Assembly (NCBI GenBank): GCA_934162555.1
Contig: CAKPJE010000027.1
Location: forward strand, 1-10,491
Source of the DNA: an uncultured Bacilli bacterium
GTDB lineage: Bacteria; Bacillota_I; Bacilli_A; RF39; UBA660
Reading direction: 5' to 3'
DNA: 10,491 nt
Shown: in pieces, positions 1 to 6,297 of the stretch
Layout: each line of letters starts with the position of its first letter
Numbering within the stretch: position 1 is the first letter of the stretch
Position numbers and translations under genes: made by a program
The notes under the pieces: generated by a model
What the model was told of the DNA's origin: nothing
The model's input: only the letters and a program-made list of their open reading frames with translations
Database searches by the model: none

Positions 1-150
1 TGTATGCATTGAGAAAAAGTGACGGAAACGGCAAAAATTCTCAATGAATGCCAATCCGAAAGAGAATAACGAGATGCCGCCTTTAAGAAATAGAAAATAA
101 AATGATAATGTAAAACATATTTAAAAATATTTCATTTCAAATAAGTGGAT
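1..150. other. Left-edge region without a supportable gene
   Basis: Bases 1-90 are richer in G+C (about 39% by hand count) than the AT-rich stretch that follows. They carry short open stretches: one forward frame runs from base 3 to a TGA at 45-47, another from base 13 to a TAA at 67-69, and two reverse-strand frames stay open through about base 100. None has a start with a ribosome binding site inside the window. This is probably the end of a gene or element that begins outside the window. Bases 91-150 hold only AT-rich spacer. Confidence 0.4.
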
Positions 151-151
151 T

Positions 152-173
152 AGAAAAACTAAACAGTTTTTCT
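152..173. repeat. Perfect 9-bp inverted repeat abutting a -35 box
   Basis: AGAAAAACT (152-160) and AGTTTTTCT (165-173) are perfect inverted copies around a 4-base loop. The right arm ends on the first base of the -35 hexamer at 173-178. No T-tract follows, so it does not look like an intrinsic terminator in the + direction. A regulator-binding dyad is possible. Confidence 0.5.
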
Positions 174-201
174 TGCTAATTTGTATATTTTCATCTATAA
201 T
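173..201 (+). promoter_or_regulatory. Sigma-A-type promoter for the gene at 222
   Basis: TTGCTA (173-178) and a perfect TATAAT (196-201) are separated by 17 bp. Transcription would start near 208, which places the GAGGTGA ribosome binding site (208-214) at the very 5' end of the message. Confidence 0.65.
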
Positions 202-221
202 AAAATAGAGGTGATATTTAA

Positions 222-1481
222 ATGAATAATGATTCTTATGGAAAAGTTAGCTACGAAGAATTAAGACAAATAATATGTGATTATTTCAAAAAAAATCAAG
301 GTATTGAACTAAGTTCAGGTAGCATTGATTATTTAAAAGGTAAATTAATGGGCAATAATGATCCAAGACCTTTCTTTACAACTCAAAATGAATACGGAAA
401 AACAAAATTTGATATTTCAAGTGGCGATATTCAAAAAATCTTTAGTTCATATTTGGCAAGTCAAGGTTGGGAACTTTCAAGCATAGAATATGGTTATAAT
501 GTTGAATTTAGATGTAAACAAAATGCTGAAATTAACCATAGTAAAGAAGTCGATTTAGACATTACTTATAATGGAGAAATGGATTATAATGCTTTAAGAC
601 AAATGGTATTTGATTACTATAAGGAAAATAAAGGTATTCAACTAGGATCAATAAGTATTGATTACTTAAAGAACAAAATGACAGGCGAAAACTTAAATAA
701 TAGCCAGCCATTCTTCATTATGAAAGATGCAACAGGCGAAAAAAGATTTGATATACCAAAAGAAGAAATGCAAGAAATATTAAATTCATATCTTGCAAAA
801 AAGAATTGCAAACTTATTGATTTAAAATTTGGTAATTCAGTTGAGTACAAATATAAACAAGGAAAAGAACAAAAGAAAACAGTTGAACAAGAAAAAACAG
901 AGTCGGGAACTAAAATAAATGAATTTGGTGAAATAATCAGAGATGGGGCTGGTCCTACAAATAACCATCTTGTTGCTGAAAATGTACCATATTTCGAACC
1001 ACCAAAAGAAGAAAAGAAAACTGAATTAAAACAAGGTAATGATTTAAAAACAGAAGAAAGAGTGCCAGTTAAAGATGAACCACTTGAAAGAATGGCAAGA
1101 GAAAAAAGAAAATTCACGATTTTACAAAGAAAAAGAGCAATGAATGAAGCTCGAAGCGGTAAAAATTATTCTGCAATCATGGCAGGACTATGTATTTTAG
1201 GTGCAGCAACAGGAATATACTTTAATGGACAAAATATGCAACAAGTGGTGCAACAAGAATTAAATGCAGTTTATTCATGGGAAGCACTTGGTCAATATAT
1301 ACAAAATTTAGGACCTTTAACAACTCTATTATCTTTAAGTGCCGGTGGATTTATTGCAAAATATTTCAAACATTCAAAAAAATTCAAACAAGCTCAAAAT
1401 GAATTTATTGACTTTAACAATTCTTTAGAAAATATAAAAGCTGAAGAATTAGGAGGTAATGAAAATGTTAAATCAAGGTGA
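222..1481 (+). CDS. Unrecognised membrane protein with a duplicated ~95-residue domain
   Basis: This is a 419-residue protein of no family I can name. Residues about 8-100 and 119-213 are two copies of one domain. Both copies share an LRQ..DY.K...GI.L start, a SIDYLK.K..G.N segment, a PFF block, a G.K.FDI block, a QxI..SYLA helix and a VE...KQ end. A polar, Lys/Glu-rich linker follows (about 214-310) and includes NEFGEIIRDG at 233-242. Two hydrophobic segments at about 316-335 and 365-381 probably span the membrane, with a charged tail after them. There is no N-terminal signal peptide, so the repeats are probably cytoplasmic. The start has GAGGTGA seven bases upstream. Its 3' end overlaps the next gene by 17 bases, so the two are co-transcribed. 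A role as a membrane-tethered binding or scaffold protein is a guess from architecture only. Confidence 0.85.
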   Translation: MNNDSYGKVSYEELRQIICDYFKKNQGIELSSGSIDYLKGKLMGNNDPRPFFTTQNEYGKTKFDISSGDIQKIFSSYLASQGWELSSIEYGYNVEFRCKQNAEINHSKEVDLDITYNGEMDYNALRQMVFDYYKENKGIQLGSISIDYLKNKMTGENLNNSQPFFIMKDATGEKRFDIPKEEMQEILNSYLAKKNCKLIDLKFGNSVEYKYKQGKEQKKTVEQEKTESGTKINEFGEIIRDGAGPTNNHLVAENVPYFEPPKEEKKTELKQGNDLKTEERVPVKDEPLERMAREKRKFTILQRKRAMNEARSGKNYSAIMAGLCILGAATGIYFNGQNMQQVVQQELNAVYSWEALGQYIQNLGPLTTLLSLSAGGFIAKYFKHSKKFKQAQNEFIDFNNSLENIKAEELGGNENVKSR

Positions 1482-1689
1482 AATATTAACTTTAAGTGAT
1501 AATAAAAAATATTCTGTAGTTTATGCAACTGAATTAAATTCTAAAAATTATGTATATTTAATTGATCAAGATGATTACACAAATACTATGTTTTGTGAAT
1601 ATGATAATATCGATGGTTTAGAAGAAGTTGTTGAACCAGATATTATAGAACAATTAATGGCAAAATTTAACGAAAACAGGAAGCATTAA
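1465..1689 (+). CDS. Small acidic DUF1292/YrzB-like protein
   Basis: A 74-residue cytoplasmic protein. I chose the ATG at 1465 because AGGAGG (1451-1456) lies 8 bases upstream of it, whereas the in-frame ATG at 1459 is only 2 bases from it. Its layout is a run of beta-strand-like stretches (ILTLSDNKKYSVVYA, NYVYLIDQ, TMFCEYD) followed by an acidic EEVVEPD turn and a short C-terminal helix. This resembles DUF1292 proteins such as YrzB of Bacillus, which have no firmly assigned activity. The family link is inference from pattern, not a shared diagnostic motif. It overlaps the upstream gene by 17 bases and is the last gene before a terminator. Confidence 0.75.
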   Translation: MLNQGEILTLSDNKKYSVVYATELNSKNYVYLIDQDDYTNTMFCEYDNIDGLEEVVEPDIIEQLMAKFNENRKH

Positions 1690-1739
1690 AAAATGATACT
1701 ACCGAACTTGGTTGTAGAAATTTTGAAAACACTATTTAA

Positions 1740-1780
1740 GCATCATACTATAATCTATACTAATGGTATGATGCCTTTTT
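1740..1780 (+). terminator. Intrinsic terminator of the 222-1689 unit
   Basis: GCATCATAC (1740-1748) pairs perfectly with GTATGATGC (1766-1774). The stem extends inward by up to three more pairs, one of them G-U, and is followed after one C by five Ts (1776-1780). Confidence 0.85.
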
Positions 1781-1824
1781 CATAATTTCAAAAAAACATT
1801 TTAAAGTAATTTTTTCTAAATAAC

Positions 1825-1852
1825 TTGACAAACTATTAAAAAGTGATAGAAT
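1825..1852 (+). promoter_or_regulatory. Sigma-A-type promoter of the thrS T-box unit
   Basis: A consensus TTGACA (1825-1830) and TAGAAT (1847-1852) are 16 bp apart, with a TG dinucleotide one base before the -10 (extended -10). Transcription would start near 1859, just ahead of the T-box leader. Confidence 0.75.
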
Positions 1853-1859
1853 GTACTTA

Positions 1860-2060
1860 TCAAGTGAGGAAGAGGACAAGATTATTATTTGATATTTTCT
1901 AGAGAGTTGGTGTATGGTGAAAACCAATAAATTAGAATAATAGTTACTACCTTGGAGCTGAAAATCGAAAGATATTTCCGGTCAAAAGATCGTTAAAAAA
2001 TTAAGTTATAAGGTAGGATGGTACCGCGTATAGACGCTCCTTTTAGGAAGTGTCTTTTTT
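1860..2060 (+). promoter_or_regulatory. T-box riboswitch (tRNA-Thr sensing) leader of thrS
   Basis: This leader RNA senses uncharged tRNA-Thr by codon-anticodon pairing and controls termination before thrS. The invariant T-box sequence TGGTACCGCG is at 2019-2028. In Stem I, AGAGA lies at 1901-1905, TTGGT (1907-1911) pairs with ACCAA (1923-1927), and TATTATTT (1883-1890) pairs with GAATAATA (1935-1942) apart from one G-U. Directly after that helix is ACTACC (1946-1951); ACT and ACC are both Thr codons, so either register of the specifier reads threonine and agrees with the gene downstream. Starvation for charged tRNA-Thr would be expected to raise thrS expression. Confidence 0.93.
2032..2060 (+). 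terminator. T-box attenuator terminator
   Basis: AGACGCTCC (2032-2040) pairs with GGAAGTGTCT (2046-2054 region) with one bulged A and one G-U, followed by six Ts (2055-2060). It lies immediately after the T-box sequence and competes with the antiterminator, as in the known class. Confidence 0.85.
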
Positions 2061-2082
2061 GTTGTTAGAGAGGATGATAAAA

Positions 2083-3828
2083 ATGATAAATATTAAAGAA
2101 GATGAAAATTTAAGTGTATTAAATCATAGTTGTGCTCATTTACTTGCGCAAGCTGTAAAACATTTATATCCAAATGCTAAATTTTGGGTAGGACCTGTAA
2201 TAGAGGATGGATTCTATTATGATATTGATTTAGGTAATGATGTTTTAAACAATGATGATTTAGTAAAAATTGAAAAAGAAATGAAAAAAATATCTAAAGA
2301 TGGTAAGAGAATAGTTAGACATGAAATATCTAAAGAAGAAGCACTTGATATGTTTAAAGATGATCCTTATAAATTAGATTTAATTTCTAGAATGGATGAA
2401 AACGAAAATGTTATTTCATGTTATACACAAGGAGATTTTACTGACCTTTGTCGTGGACCTCATGTTGAATCAGTTAAAGAAATTAAATATTTTAAACTAT
2501 TAAAAGTATCAGGAGCATACTGGAAAGGTGATTCTAATAATAAAATGCTTCAAAGAATATATGGAGTATGTTTTAAAAATGAAGAAGATTTAAATAATTA
2601 TCTAAACTATTTAGAAGAAGCTAAAAAAAGAGATCATAAAAAATTAGGACGTGAACTTGATTTGTTTATGATGAGTGAATATGGTCCAGGCTTCCCATTC
2701 TTCTTGAATAATGGTATGATTCTAAGAAATGAACTAGAAAATTTTTGGTATAAGGAACATACAAAAGAAGGATACGAGTTTGTTAAAACTCCAATTATGT
2801 TAAATAAGGAACTATGGGAATTATCTGGTCACTGGTACAATTACAGAGAAAATATGTATACCAGTGAAATTGATGATAAGGTTTTTGCAATTAAGCCAAT
2901 GAATTGTCCTGGTGGCATGTTAGTTTATAAAAATTCTTTGCACTCCTATAAGGATTTACCTTTAAGAATAGGTGAATTAGGTCAAGTACATAGACATGAA
3001 GCATCAGGAGCCTTAAATGGACTTTTCAGAGTAAGAACATTTACTCAAGATGATGCCCACATTTTTATGACAGAAGATCAAATTGAATCAGAAGTTATTA
3101 GATTAATTGATTTTATTGACAGAATGTATAAAATATTTAATTTAACTTACGATATTGAATTATCAACTCGACCTGAAGAAAAATATATTGGCGATATTGA
3201 AATATGGAATAAATCTGAAAAAGCACTTGAAGAAGCTTGTCATAAAGCCGGTCATGAATGTAAAATTAACCCAGGAGATGGAGCATTCTATGGACCAAAA
3301 CTTGATTTTCACATCAAAGATTCATTGGGCCGTGTATGGCAATGTGGTACTATTCAACTTGATATGAATTTACCTGAAAGATTTGATTTAACTTATATTG
3401 ATAAAGATGGCAATAAAAAAAGACCTGTTATGTTGCACAGAGTTATATATGGTTCAATTGAAAGATTTATTGGTATTTTAATTGAACATTATGCAGGAGC
3501 TTTCCCACTATGGCTTTCACCTGTACAAGTTAATATTATTCCTGTTAATAATGATGCACATTTAGAATATTGTAATAGTTTAGTAGATGAACTTAATAAG
3601 AATAATGTAAGAGCTAAATTAGATGCTAGAGAAGAAAAATTATCTTATAAAATGAGAGAAAGCCAATCTAAAAAAATACCTTTAACTATTATTATTGGTG
3701 ATAAAGAAAAAGATGGTAATTTAGTTAGCTATAGAAGATTTGGTGAAACAGAAACTACTACTTTATCTAAAGATGAATTTGCTAAAAATATTTTAGAATG
3801 TATAGAAAATAAAAAATATAATTTATAA
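2083..3828 (+). CDS. thrS: Threonyl-tRNA synthetase lacking the TGS domain
   Basis: A cytoplasmic class II synthetase that attaches threonine to tRNA-Thr and clears Ser-tRNA-Thr. At 581 residues it is shorter than the usual ~640: it begins right at the editing domain and has no N-terminal TGS domain. The editing site is intact, with HSCAH (H15, H19) and CRGPH (C123, H127). The catalytic core shows the zinc ligands C275 (MNCPGG), H326 (DDAHIF) and H452 (LHR), motif 2 around HRHEASG (303-309) and motif 3 GSIERFIG (457-464). The anticodon-binding domain covers about residues 480-581. I chose the ATG at 2083, nine bases after GAGAGG; an in-frame ATG at 2074 follows that site with no spacing, and a GTG further up falls inside the attenuator hairpin. 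Expression is under the T-box leader. A terminator follows. Confidence 0.97.
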   Translation: MINIKEDENLSVLNHSCAHLLAQAVKHLYPNAKFWVGPVIEDGFYYDIDLGNDVLNNDDLVKIEKEMKKISKDGKRIVRHEISKEEALDMFKDDPYKLDLISRMDENENVISCYTQGDFTDLCRGPHVESVKEIKYFKLLKVSGAYWKGDSNNKMLQRIYGVCFKNEEDLNNYLNYLEEAKKRDHKKLGRELDLFMMSEYGPGFPFFLNNGMILRNELENFWYKEHTKEGYEFVKTPIMLNKELWELSGHWYNYRENMYTSEIDDKVFAIKPMNCPGGMLVYKNSLHSYKDLPLRIGELGQVHRHEASGALNGLFRVRTFTQDDAHIFMTEDQIESEVIRLIDFIDRMYKIFNLTYDIELSTRPEEKYIGDIEIWNKSEKALEEACHKAGHECKINPGDGAFYGPKLDFHIKDSLGRVWQCGTIQLDMNLPERFDLTYIDKDGNKKRPVMLHRVIYGSIERFIGILIEHYAGAFPLWLSPVQVNIIPVNNDAHLEYCNSLVDELNKNNVRAKLDAREEKLSYKMRESQSKKIPLTIIIGDKEKDGNLVSYRRFGETETTTLSKDEFAKNILECIENKKYNL

Positions 3829-3833
3829 AAAAC

Positions 3834-3870
3834 AATCTGCATAGAATAATATTTTATGCAGATTTATTTT
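3834..3870 (+). terminator. Intrinsic terminator of thrS
   Basis: AATCTGCATA (3834-3843) pairs perfectly with TATGCAGATT (3855-3864), extends inward through a G-U and two A-T pairs, and is followed by a T-rich tract through 3870. It lies six bases after the thrS stop codon. Confidence 0.85.
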
Positions 3871-3897
3871 GTTAAAAAATATATAAAAATATCTAAT

Positions 3898-3933
3898 GGC
3901 AACATTTTAACTCATGATATGGTAACATTTTAA
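3898..3933. repeat. Short tandem-like direct repeat GGYAACATTTTAA x2
   Basis: GGCAACATTTTAA (3898-3910) and GGTAACATTTTAA (3921-3933) match at 12 of 13 positions with a 23-bp period. Paired short repeats like this occur at the ends of some insertion sequences and as operator pairs. No transposase is in the window. Confidence 0.5.
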
Positions 3934-3962
3934 AAAAGGATTAACAAATTACAAAAAGATAC

Positions 3963-3991
3963 TTGAAAAAACTATCTTTTTTTAGTATCAT
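3963..3991 (+). promoter_or_regulatory. Sigma-A-type promoter of the phosphoesterase pair
   Basis: TTGAAA (3963-3968) and TATCAT (3986-3991) are spaced 17 bp apart. Transcription would start near 3998, giving a leader of about 63 bases that contains the hairpin at 4006-4042. Confidence 0.65.
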
Positions 3992-4005
3992 TTATATGAG
4001 GGTAG

Positions 4006-4054
4006 AAAGGGAAACATAAATAAAAATTTTGTGTTTCCCTTTATCATAAGGGAG
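4006..4054 (+). promoter_or_regulatory. Structured mRNA leader with mutually exclusive hairpins over the RBS
   Basis: AAAGGGAAACA (4006-4016) is a perfect 11-bp complement of TGTTTCCCTTT (4032-4042). Part of the same right arm, TCCCTT (4036-4041), is also a perfect complement of AAGGGA (4048-4053), which is the Shine-Dalgarno of the ATG at 4061. The two pairings cannot coexist. The longer hairpin leaves the ribosome binding site free; the shorter one hides it. Only five bases of U-poor sequence follow the long hairpin, so it is not a plain terminator. A switching role is inference. Confidence 0.5.
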
Positions 4055-4060
4055 TTTTAT

Positions 4061-5266
4061 ATGAAAAAAAGTGAATTTTTAAAAATAATCAAAAAAATGA
4101 TTGTATCAGAAGAATTAAACACAAGCGTCGAAGAATTATCCATAAAATTTGACATCCCAGAAGAAAAATGTGTTGAATTATTAAAAGAATGTAACATTGA
4201 CATCTTAAACGAATGTGTAGAAGACTATTTAAACGAAAGTACAGAACTAAACATAGACGATAAAAAAAACAAAGTCTTAAGCTATCTAAGAAAAGAAACA
4301 AGTATTAAAACAATTGCTGAAAACATGAATCTAACCGAACTTGAAGTATCAGGAGTTATAAAAGAACTAAAAGAAGACGGTTATAACATATTTCACATAA
4401 TAAGAAACGGCGAAGAAGTTGCACATAATTTAGGAAACGAAAGCTTAAGAAACCAAACAATAGTAGAATTACCAATCAGAAATGAATTTTCTTTCCTAGC
4501 AATATCAGACACCAGACTATGCTCATACAACGAACAAATGAGCATATTAAGTGAAATATACAAAAGAGGCTTTGCCTTTGGTGCCGACTTTGTCTTACAC
4601 ATGGGAGATATCACCGAAGGAATATACACAAACAATTATCTAAAAGACACCGTATTTGCTCATGACACTGAATCACAAAAAGAGTATGTTGTAAATAACT
4701 ATCCATATATACCAGGAATGCCAACATATTTCATAATCGGTGATCATGATGAAAGCCATATTAAAGCAACCGGTGAAAATATCGGCAAATTAATAAGTAA
4801 CGAAAGAAATGACATGAATTATATAGGTCAAAGAAGAAGCGTTGTCAAAGTAGGAAACACCAATATATTAATGCGTCACCCAAACGGAAAAGTAGCATAC
4901 ACAATGTCCTATAAATCTCAAAGACACATTAATGCAATGAGAAGTGAAGATAAAGTAAACATCATACTAAATGGCCACTGGTGCTATATGGACGAATATG
5001 TATTAAGAAAAATTCACCAATTCTCTATACCAAGTATTGTAGCAACCACCCCAGAAATGGATTTCCAAGACACACCAAATACCATAGGAGCCTATATAAT
5101 AAACGTAAAATTAGATGAAAAAGGTAACTTCTTAAAAACAACAAATAGAAAAATGTGTTACTATAAAACACTAAAAGAAGACTATAGAAGAATTAAACCA
5201 CTTATTTTAGATGAAAAATCACCTGAATATGAAAAATTATTAACATTAAGAAATGGGAGCAAATAA
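4061..5266 (+). CDS. HTH-calcineurin-like phosphoesterase with degenerate metal site
   Basis: A 401-residue soluble protein. Residues 1-58 and 68-115 look like two helix-turn-helix-type segments. The rest is a calcineurin-like metallophosphoesterase fold related along its length to the next gene. Family motifs are visible but altered: D-T-R at 150-152 where DxH is expected, GDxxE at 182-186 instead of GDxxD, GDHD at 227-230 for GNHD, H273 kept, and GHWC at 305-308 instead of GHxH. Three metal ligands are therefore replaced, so it is probably catalytically weak or dead and could act as a DNA-binding or regulatory partner of the neighbour. Start: ATG at 4061, six bases after AAGGGAG; an in-frame GTG at 4031 is inside the leader hairpin. 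Asn is AAC in 11 of the first 13 cases, unlike thrS. Its stop overlaps the next start (TAATG). Confidence 0.88.
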   Translation: MKKSEFLKIIKKMIVSEELNTSVEELSIKFDIPEEKCVELLKECNIDILNECVEDYLNESTELNIDDKKNKVLSYLRKETSIKTIAENMNLTELEVSGVIKELKEDGYNIFHIIRNGEEVAHNLGNESLRNQTIVELPIRNEFSFLAISDTRLCSYNEQMSILSEIYKRGFAFGADFVLHMGDITEGIYTNNYLKDTVFAHDTESQKEYVVNNYPYIPGMPTYFIIGDHDESHIKATGENIGKLISNERNDMNYIGQRRSVVKVGNTNILMRHPNGKVAYTMSYKSQRHINAMRSEDKVNIILNGHWCYMDEYVLRKIHQFSIPSIVATTPEMDFQDTPNTIGAYIINVKLDEKGNFLKTTNRKMCYYKTLKEDYRRIKPLILDEKSPEYEKLLTLRNGSK

Positions 5267-6246
5267 TGATTACAGAAGAAGAATACAAAAAATTATATAG
5301 AATAATAAAAAACGGAACCGAACTAAATACACTAGCCGAAGAATTAAACCTAAAAAAAATTGAAATAAGAGGACTTATAGAAGCCCTAAAAATAAGAGGC
5401 TATGACATTGATTTAAAAATAAAAGAAGATAAAATAGTAGTCTATAAAAAAAATATTGTCAGAACAACCAAACATATAAAACCAGAAATAGAAAATTTAA
5501 ACCATGTTAAACTATGCCTATTATCAGATACTCACTTATGTACCAAAGACCAACAATTAGGAATTGTAAACGAAATATATAAAGAAGGACATAAAAGAGG
5601 CGTAAATATATACCTTCATAGTGGAGATGTAATAGATGGGGACTTTACCAAAATAAGACCAGACCAAAATTACCAAATATTTAAAAGAGGATTTGATGAA
5701 CAAGTAGAATACGTAATTGACAATTATCCCAAAGTTAAAGGCGCTAAAACATATTTTATTGAAGGATCACACGATCAAACACATGTTAAAAACGGAGGCG
5801 CAACCCCAGGTAAATGGATTAGTAAAGTAAGAAAAGACATGATTTATATGGGTACACCAGAAGCAACAATAGTAATAGGTAATACAAAAATAAAACTTCA
5901 ACATCCAGGAGGAGGATGCGCTAGGAGTCTATCATATAAGCCCCAAATAGCAATCGATGCCATGGAAAGTGATGATAAACCAAATATTTTTATCCAAGGA
6001 CACTTTCATAAAGCCTATTCGGGAATGTATAGAAACGTTCAATTCTTTCTTGTACCATCAACAATGAATCAAAGTGGATTCATGAAAATGAACAATTTAC
6101 AAAGTATAATAGGAGCCTATTTTATAGACCTCTATCTAGACAAAAAAGGTCACATCGAATACATGGACACAGACTGTTTCCTATATGACAAAAATGATAT
6201 CGATGAAGATGACTATAAACACGTAAAAGCACTTAAAATAAATTAG
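5266..6246 (+). CDS. HTH-calcineurin-like metallophosphoesterase, intact active site
   Basis: A 326-residue soluble protein with an N-terminal winged-helix-like segment (about 4-62) and a metallophosphoesterase domain (about 80-295). Metal-binding motifs are present: DTH at 88-90, GDVID at 120-124, GSHD at 167-170 (Ser replaces the usual Asn of GNHD), H213, and GHFH at 245-248. Such enzymes hydrolyse phosphomono- or diesters using two metal ions; nuclease and nucleotide-hydrolase members exist, and the substrate here cannot be read from sequence. The HTH suggests DNA as a partner. It starts one base inside the previous stop (TAATG), with GGGAG at 5255-5259, so the pair is translationally coupled and arose by duplication. 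The main open point is the Asn-to-Ser change in motif III, which could lower activity. Confidence 0.9.
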   Translation: MITEEEYKKLYRIIKNGTELNTLAEELNLKKIEIRGLIEALKIRGYDIDLKIKEDKIVVYKKNIVRTTKHIKPEIENLNHVKLCLLSDTHLCTKDQQLGIVNEIYKEGHKRGVNIYLHSGDVIDGDFTKIRPDQNYQIFKRGFDEQVEYVIDNYPKVKGAKTYFIEGSHDQTHVKNGGATPGKWISKVRKDMIYMGTPEATIVIGNTKIKLQHPGGGCARSLSYKPQIAIDAMESDDKPNIFIQGHFHKAYSGMYRNVQFFLVPSTMNQSGFMKMNNLQSIIGAYFIDLYLDKKGHIEYMDTDCFLYDKNDIDEDDYKHVKALKIN

Positions 6247-6267
6247 TTATAAATTAACTAGATTTTT
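6243..6267 (+). terminator. Weak possible terminator after the phosphoesterase pair
   Basis: TAGTTA (6244-6249) and TAACTA (6255-6260) form a short all-AT-rich stem that includes the TAG stop, followed by GA and five Ts (6263-6267). The stem is weak, so partial readthrough into the next gene is likely. Confidence 0.3.
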
Positions 6268-6297
6268 CATATATTCTAATAGATAATAGGAGGAAAT

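Noticed and set aside
44..100. 18-codon open frame starting at ATG 44
   Set aside because: Too short, no ribosome binding site, and no recognisable peptide.
662..1117. Long reverse-strand open frame opposite the duplicated-domain gene
   Set aside because: It is the antisense shadow of a gene with strong forward signals, and its product is a low-complexity Ser/Phe-rich sequence without recognisable motifs.
2050..2082. Upstream GTG/ATG starts for thrS
   Set aside because: The GTG at 2050 falls in the attenuator hairpin, and the ATG at 2074 directly abuts the ribosome binding site.
3155..3367. Second forward open frame inside thrS
   Set aside because: It lies wholly within the conserved catalytic core of thrS in another frame and has no ribosome binding site.
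4031..4060. GTG start for the first phosphoesterase
   Set aside because: It lies in the right arm of the leader hairpin; the ATG at 4061 has AAGGGAG at good spacing.
4089..4635. Two reverse-strand open frames opposite the first phosphoesterase
   Set aside because: Antisense shadows; the products are Leu/Ile/Cys-rich without motifs and the forward gene is well supported.
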